64,000 bases of DNA from Rhizophagus clarus. Its lineage: Eukaryota > Glomeromycota > Glomeromycetes > Glomerales > Glomeraceae. The position numbers and the translations under genes were made by a program. Of the stretch, positions 58,870 to 64,000 are shown in pieces. The notes beneath the pieces were generated by a model. That model was not told where the DNA came from and did not search any database. It saw only the letters and a list, made by a program, of their open reading frames with translations. The stretch covers positions 124,001-188,000 of the forward strand of contig BLAL01000303.1 in the NCBI GenBank assembly GCA_015698045.1. The letters are read 5' to 3'. Numbering within the stretch: position 1 is the stretch's first letter; the number at the start of each line of letters is the position of its first letter.

Positions 58870-60580
58870 AGCAGAAAAAACGTAAAACGGGAAATTAATA
58901 AAAGATATCTAAATATAAATGTGGGATTAGAGTAATAAGCGTAACAAAATGAAAAAAAAGAAAGAACACGTTCTGATTTATCATGAAATTTGATTAATTA
59001 GGTCATTTAGGTGTAGCTTAATATCAATCACTGTGCATGTAACCCCCTAATTTGCTTTATTATAGTTAACATAATAAAATTTTTGGCACAGCATCCTCTT
59101 CTAACATATAACACATATGTAAAGTTTAAAATCAACCAAAATTTATTTAATTGGTTAAATTAACGATTTTTGAATTTATAATTCTGGCCGAAATTTCCTT
59201 AATTCTGGCCACAATCGTAATTCCGGCCTAAATTTGGTTAAAATTGAAAATTTCAGGCCAAATATAACACTTCATTTATACAAAATAACTCTCAAACTAA
59301 ATATGGGAAATAAAACTTCTAAATGGCCCCTAAGTGTTTATTAAAAAATTTCTTCAAGTACATTTTGTTTTTCAAGTTGGATTTTAGTTAGAAGTTGATG
59401 TATTTTTTTCATTAAAAATAAAAAATTAATGCAAAAAACTTGTCATTTGTCAACCATAACGAGTATTATAAAAATTTAAATTAAAATAGAAAATATTTTA
59501 TATCATTATATAACAGGTAAAAAGTTAAAATACATAAATCTAAATAATTTTTTAATACAATAAATATAATTTAAATTCATCAAAAAAAATTTTTTTGCTT
59601 TTTATTTTATTTATATAATTAAATTGTAAAATTTCTTTATTATTTTAGTTGTTTTAACTGTAAAATAAACTACCCATTAATTTCAAGAACAATTAAATAT
59701 TAAAAAATATCTTTTTTACAATAAAAATCTAATATTTAAATATGATTGGATAGAAATAAATTGGTTAAAAACAATGAAAATTTTGTATTATTTTTTAGTT
59801 AAAAATAAATATATTACCCAAAAATGAGCTTAATAACGTTATTCTCCTCTTGTTTACTAATGATAAATAAAAATTTGTCATTATTTCATATTAATAAACA
59901 GAAAATATTAATAGATTTAATAATAACTAAAAATCTAGTTGGATAACCAGCACTATTACCTTAATAAAAGTTGTTTCTTTTGTAAATTTATGGCTAAAAA
60001 TGAGATATTTATTATTAGTTAAAAATTTCTTTTTAAAATTTTATGACATAAAAAATCTTTTTTTTTTTCAAAAAAACAGTTTTTTCGTATTTATACAAAA
60101 ACTAATTGAAAAACTGCCCTTATAATCTTAGAAAATCTTTTTCCTCGTGCAAATTTACATATATTTTTACTATTAACATTATGTGTTTGTCCATACTTTT
60201 ATAAAGATCTCAAAAAATAGTAGTTTTTAAACGTAAATTTCATGTATATGCAAAGAAAAAAAAATAATTGTAAAAATGGAAAATTAGTTTTAAAAACTGA
60301 TAAAGCACATGACAATCTATGATATTACTTAATTTGTATAGGAGTTGCATATTAAAATTGATGGTTAATTATAAAATGAAGTAACTCGATTATAGTTACA
60401 CACATTTCATTTAATATGAAAATGATTTACATATTACATGCGCGGTGATTGATATATATATATATGCGTATATGTGGTATTTTATGTAAATGCTAATAAT
60501 GCATTTAGTAATGTAAAACGTGTTTAAATAAAACAGCCGGTATTGATTTGCAGTCACGTGATTGCATATTTTAATATAAA
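58870..60580. other. Non-coding 3' half of the DDE transposon
   Basis: 1.7 kb without a gene. Dispersed repeat C, copy 2, lies at 59080-59275. A (TA)n run lies at 60450-60470. The rest is AT-rich. Confidence 0.45.
59080..59275. repeat. Dispersed repeat C, copy 2
   Basis: TTTTTGGCACAGCATCCTCT, AACATATAACACATATG, then three TTCTGGCC/TTCCGGCC units. Related to 27236-27420. Confidence 0.55.
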
Positions 60581-60651
60581 ATAAAATTTTACTCCGAGCT
60601 AAAATTAAGATCGGCGGTTAAGGAGAACCAATTTTTTTTATTTGTTACGCC

Positions 60652-61140
60652 TAAAATGTTGATAGAAAATTTTTTTTTGAAAAATTTTCTAAGACTCATA
60701 TAGGATATTTTTGATAAATAAAGATTTTTTTTTTAAGATTTCTAAAAGTTTGTATAGAAAGAATTTGTATAAAATATTTAATAGAGATTTTCTAAGAGTT
60801 CGTATAGATTTATTATATAAAATATTTAATGAAAATTTTTTTGAAAGATTTTTTAAAAGTTCATATAAAAAGAGTTTGTATAAAATATCTAATAAAAAAT
60901 TTTTTGAAAAATTTTTTAAGAGTTCATATAAAAAAATTCATATGAAATATCTGATAAAAAATTTTTTTTAAAAGATTTTTTAAGAGTTGTATAAGATATT
61001 TTAATAAAGATTTTTTTTTGTAAAATATTTTATTTTTAGAATTCATATAGAATATTTTTGATAAAAAATTTTTTTTTTTTTTTTTTTTTTTAAAGATTTT
61101 TAAAGTTCATATAAGATATTTTTTTTTTAAATTCATAACA
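60652..61140. repeat. Tandem array D, right part
   Basis: Six or more further units in the same direction as 54885-55141, for example GAAAATTTTTTTGAAAGATT with AAAAGTTCATATAAAAAGAG. Open frames here repeat because the unit length is near a multiple of three. Confidence 0.75.
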
Positions 61141-61525
61141 TTAAATAAAAAAAGCAATATACCTTTTATACTAATAATTAAATTTATATTAAATAAATTA
61201 ATATTTTTATATTATTTTAATAAATTTAGGTTTCTAAAAGTTTAAAGTAAAAATTTAATAGTAAATTGAAATTTTCTTTAAAGATCTTTATTAGAAGTAA
61301 GTGGATCCCTATTATGCTGTTAATTAGTAAGAAAAGCTAAAATTCTGAGACATTATATTGCTAATTAGTAAAAAAAAATTGGAATTCCAAAATATAATAT
61401 TATATTACTAATTAGTAGAAAAAAGCTAGAATTATATATATTTATATTTTTTTATTAAAAAAAGCATTAGCTATACAAATTAAAATATATGACATATATA
61501 AAAATAATTGCTACTACACTCAAAA

Positions 61526-62165
61526 TTTAAGGGTAGAGTGTATCTACGCCACAACATATATATGATTTTAGACTAAAAAATGTAGATCATCACGTGACCC
61601 AAAACGAGTAAAATTTATGATTTCTCGCAAACTACCATATGAATTTTGTTAAATACACATTTAAAAAGAGTATAAACATGCGCTTCATTTATTTATTAAA
61701 GTGTTTAACCATTTGCTATTAGTCTTTTTGAATGTATTTAGACTTTTAAAATCAAATATGACTAATAATAAAAAAATAAAATGGTATTAATAAAAAATTT
61801 TATTTGAATAAGTAAATGCACAATGATTTTTTGACATAAATATTCTTTTTTATTATACTATTAACTTGTAAGGTTTCATAAGTTTAAAGTTAATTTGAAG
61901 ATATGTTCTCTAGGTGATTCGCAACTTACCATAGGAGATTCGCAACTTAATGACGACTTCATAGTGTAATATTTCGTTATAAGCCTTATTTGTATTATAC
62001 TTTACTAAAGTTTATTTGAAAGACAGAAACTCTAGCTTTCTAAAGAATACTTTTAAACAGTTTTTCATAAAATATTGAGTGAGTTTTCCTTGTAGCGAAG
62101 TAAAAAAAAAAATGATTTTTTTTTTTAGCCATATGATCAGCCATGTCGATCCCTCTACCCTTAAA
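61526..62165. mobile_element. 640-bp MITE with TTTAAGGGTAGAG ends
   Basis: The left end TTTAAGGGTAGAGTG and the inverted right end TTTAAGGGTAGAGGG match over 13 bp exactly and further with gaps. The interior contains the direct pair GATTCGCAACTTA (61917-61950). No gene. Confidence 0.65.
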
Positions 62166-62352
62166 CAAGTAAAATTTTATAACTTTTGAAAATTTTACTA
62201 ATATGATTAAATAAAACTTATATGTAACTTTTATATGTATTTTTCAGGACTTTACTATACTAGAACTGTATTAGTATAATTTCCAATACTTCTTATAGGC
62301 TTCAGTTTTTCAGTAATTGATCAGCCTATATAATATTTGAGTTGATCTTTCA

Positions 62353-62562
62353 TTTATTGTCTGAAGCGAAGTGAAGGACTATATATGTTTATGAAAGGTG
62401 ATGATTAATTAAAGTCATATCCATTTGTTCGCACACGTTACGTCACAAAATTTTGTGCTATATTAGTAAACAAAAATAAAAATAAAATTGCATACACTAA
62501 ATGTAACACAATAAAATAAATATTTTGCTCCGGACTCTCAACGGTTTCTATTTCCCTAGTTT
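62353..62562. mobile_element. Short Helitron-like derivative (~210 bp)
   Basis: Shares GCGAAGTGAAGGACTATATA at one end and TTTTGCTC, GGACTC, CAACG and CCCTAG at the other with the PIF1-bearing element at 31587-32712, but lacks the helicase. It looks like an internal-deletion copy. Confidence 0.55.
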
Positions 62563-62877
62563 ATCTAATCTTAAATACTGGAATCTTATATCTTTTCTAG
62601 TATTAGTACCATTCTATATGAGTATATGACCTTAAAATTTTGTCACTGTGTGTTACACCCCTCTACTTTCTCATTTTTCATATGTATTCCAGGTAAAAAT
62701 CCTATTTGTCACACGCTATTCGTCATATGATTAATTTCTTAATTCTGGCCAAATCTGATAATGCCGGCCAAAAACCACGTGGAGGTGAAAATTTTTTTAT
62801 GGCGCTAATGGGATAAATGCCTTGTACAATTAGAAATTTAACCATCTAGGATAAAATCGTAATTAGACAATTTAGTC
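62563..62877. other. Upstream region of the four-exon gene
   Basis: Contains a small cluster of AATTCTGGCC/ATGCCGGCC units (62745-62770) like dispersed repeat C. Probable promoter of the next gene; no element could be identified. Confidence 0.35.
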
Positions 62878-63649
62878 ATGGAACAATTCGAATTAAAAAC
62901 TGACAGAAAGCCAAAATTGTCGGATAACATTTTAGAACTTAAGGTAATTTTTTTAGCTGCTATTACGTACGTTGCTTCATTATCTTGATGAATATAAAAT
63001 TCTCTTAAATAGTTTATGCAGAGGCAACAAGAAAGAGCTTTGCGTGAGAAATTAGAAAGAGAACGTTCTAAGGCTCTTGGTGAAGCTCAATGGGTTGCTT
63101 TTTACGATGAGCTTGATTTTGGAAAACCGTAAGTCAAATAAACATAACTTGCTAATTTTTTCATCTGTTTAAAAACTTTCTTTTATTATTAATTAAAAGT
63201 AAGTTCAATGTGGAGTATTTACCAAGTTATCTGTCTTTTACGAAATCTGAAGTAAAAAATGGGCGTTTATCTTTTGGACGTTTCAAATCAGGTTACCGGG
63301 TAAGATAATTATTATTAATAAAACTATATTATTTATTTTATTTTTAATTAACCTGATTACTTCGAGTTAGAAATCACCGAATGCTACAAAAATTATAGAT
63401 GAACAAAACGAATCATTATCATCAATATCAAATTCTACGCATAGTTACAACATACAGGTTAGAAAGCGAAAATACGAAAATATTCGAAGTACAATTTTGA
63501 ACAAAAACTCGAGGAAGAAAGACGAACTAGGATTAGACGAAGTTGATGAACAAGATAGTAACTACGAGTTAGAAGAGGGAGAAATTCCACAAAAAATTGC
63601 AAAAATTAAAAATGAAATTAATAGAAAATTTCTGAAACCACCAGAGTAA
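62878..63649 (+). CDS. Conserved-looking four-exon gene, function unknown
   Basis: Exons 62878-62943, 63022-63128, 63200-63299 and 63371-63649 join in frame to 183 residues. All introns are GT-AG and 71-78 bp. The product is hydrophilic: an N-terminal Lys/Glu/Arg-rich helix (RQQERALREKLERERSKALG, likely coiled coil), then a more ordered part (WVAFYDELDFGKPKFNVEYL, then PSYLSFTKSEV and LSFGRFKSGYR), then an Asn/Lys/Glu-rich tail with basic patches (VRKRKYENIR) that could act as nuclear signals. The perfect frame over four exons supports a real gene. I do not recognise the family. It converges with the gene at 63780-63908, with about 130 bp between their stops. Confidence 0.75.
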
Positions 63650-63779
63650 TTTATGTTAGAAAGTAAGTCTTACATCATCAGTTAGAGATATCTCTATATA
63701 AATGAAGAAATAGCTATAAAACATGATTAATGACGACATGTGAAGAGATAATATAATAAAATACCACAAATGATTGAAA

Positions 63780-63908
63780 CTATCGGTTTTCTTCTTTGTC
63801 CACCTCCATTTGTGGCGAATAAGAAAGTATACTCGCTTGGACTTTTCCACGTCGATGTTTAGATATATAATAAAGCCGCATATAAAGTCTTTGAATCAAG
63901 TCTTTAGC
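63780..63908 (-). CDS. Last exon of a minus-strand gene (partial)
   Basis: The minus strand has an acceptor TTATTTTTCAG at 63909 and then 42 codons ending in TAG: AKDLIQRLYMRLYYISKHRR, then a polar tail with SYSPQMEVDKEENR. The rest of the gene lies beyond the window edge; no further exon is clear in 63909-64000. The product is unknown to me. Confidence 0.55.
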   Translation of the reverse strand, partial: AKDLIQRLYMRLYYISKHRRGKVQASILSYSPQMEVDKEENR

Positions 63909-64000
63909 CTGAAAAATAAATAATAAATATATACGTTAACACAATCATTTTATACTCCTAAAAGCTCAAGTATCACACTTATGATTTTTACTTTTGTTCG

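Larger units (their letters stand above)
55142..60651 (+). mobile_element. 5.5-kb DDE DNA transposon, GGCG ends, TAA target duplication
   Basis: Left end GGCGACATAAATATAAAAAA then ATGGTTCTC; inverted right end GGCGTAACAAATAAAAAAAA then TTGGTTCTC: 29 bp with about five mismatches. TAA is duplicated at 55139-55141 and 60652-60654. Removing the element and one TAA restores a continuous tandem unit GTTTATATAAAATGTTGATA of array D, direct evidence of insertion. TTAAGATYGGCGGT occurs inside both ends. It carries one transposase gene (55373-58862). The 3-bp TAA duplication recalls PIF/Harbinger-type elements, but the protein does not look like theirs to me. Confidence 0.85.

Noticed and set aside
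60711-60971. 86-codon Phe/Lys/Tyr-rich frame
   Set aside because: It is the translation of tandem array D, whose unit length happens to keep the frame.
1-64000. LTR retrotransposons or integrated virus copies
   Set aside because: No long direct terminal repeats, primer-binding site, integrase, protease or capsid-like sequence was seen; all RT sequence belongs to the LINE.
1-64000. tRNA and rRNA genes
   Set aside because: No cloverleaf with A and B boxes and no conserved rRNA blocks were recognised; apparent GGTTCAAGTCC near 32505 is part of the helicase coding sequence.

Overview
The window is very AT-rich (long poly-A and poly-T runs, intergenic DNA close to 80% A+T by eye) and eukaryotic. 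Host genes have short GT-AG introns and encode fungal or opisthokont housekeeping proteins: tuberin, SPT2, a TRA2-type SR protein, a PQ-loop vacuolar transporter and a peroxisomal SCP2. The gene style, the PIF1/Helitron debris and several repeat-encoded proteins that I recognise from arbuscular mycorrhizal genomes point to an early-diverging fungus, most likely Glomeromycotina (Rhizophagus-like). That assignment is inference.

Layout. 0.1-5.0 kb: a CACTA-like DNA element with a 3-bp target duplication, subterminal palindromic motifs and an array of splice-bracketed micro-exon-like modules. 5.1-6.2 kb: a related array in the opposite orientation, outside the element. 6.5-7.8 kb: a possible tiny spliced membrane-protein gene with a pyrimidine-rich intron. 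8-9.6 kb: satellite DNA and a Tc1/mariner relic. 10.0-25.9 kb: the conserved host block, with a GNAT acetyltransferase (+), SCP2 (-), TRA2-like (-), TSC2 (-), SPT2 (-) and a PQ-loop transporter (+). 26-37 kb: repeat-rich DNA with a decayed LINE-type ORF1 unit, MITEs, a Helitron-like element carrying a PIF1 tail, and long gene-free AT-rich DNA. 37.0-45.0 kb: a second CACTA-like structure with about 350-bp inverted ends, an internal GATATC-rich satellite, two DNA-binding-type genes and a Plavaka/CMC-like transposase fragment. 46.6-54.5 kb: a decayed but structurally full-length LINE (endonuclease, RT, RNase H) with a 15-bp target duplication, itself split by two DNA elements. 55.1-60.7 kb: a 5.5-kb DNA transposon with about 29-bp inverted repeats, a TAA duplication and a lightly damaged DDE transposase of a family I cannot name, inserted in a tandem array. 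61-62.6 kb: further MITEs. 62.9-63.9 kb: a four-exon host gene (+) converging on the last exon of another gene (-).

How the parts relate. The host block contains a regulator of TORC1 signalling (TSC2) and a likely vacuolar basic amino-acid transporter, but their closeness is probably incidental. The mobile elements form a readable stratigraphy: the 55-60 kb transposon interrupts an older satellite, and two DNA elements sit inside the LINE, each with its own target duplication. No LTR element, virus copy, CRISPR array, rRNA or tRNA was found.
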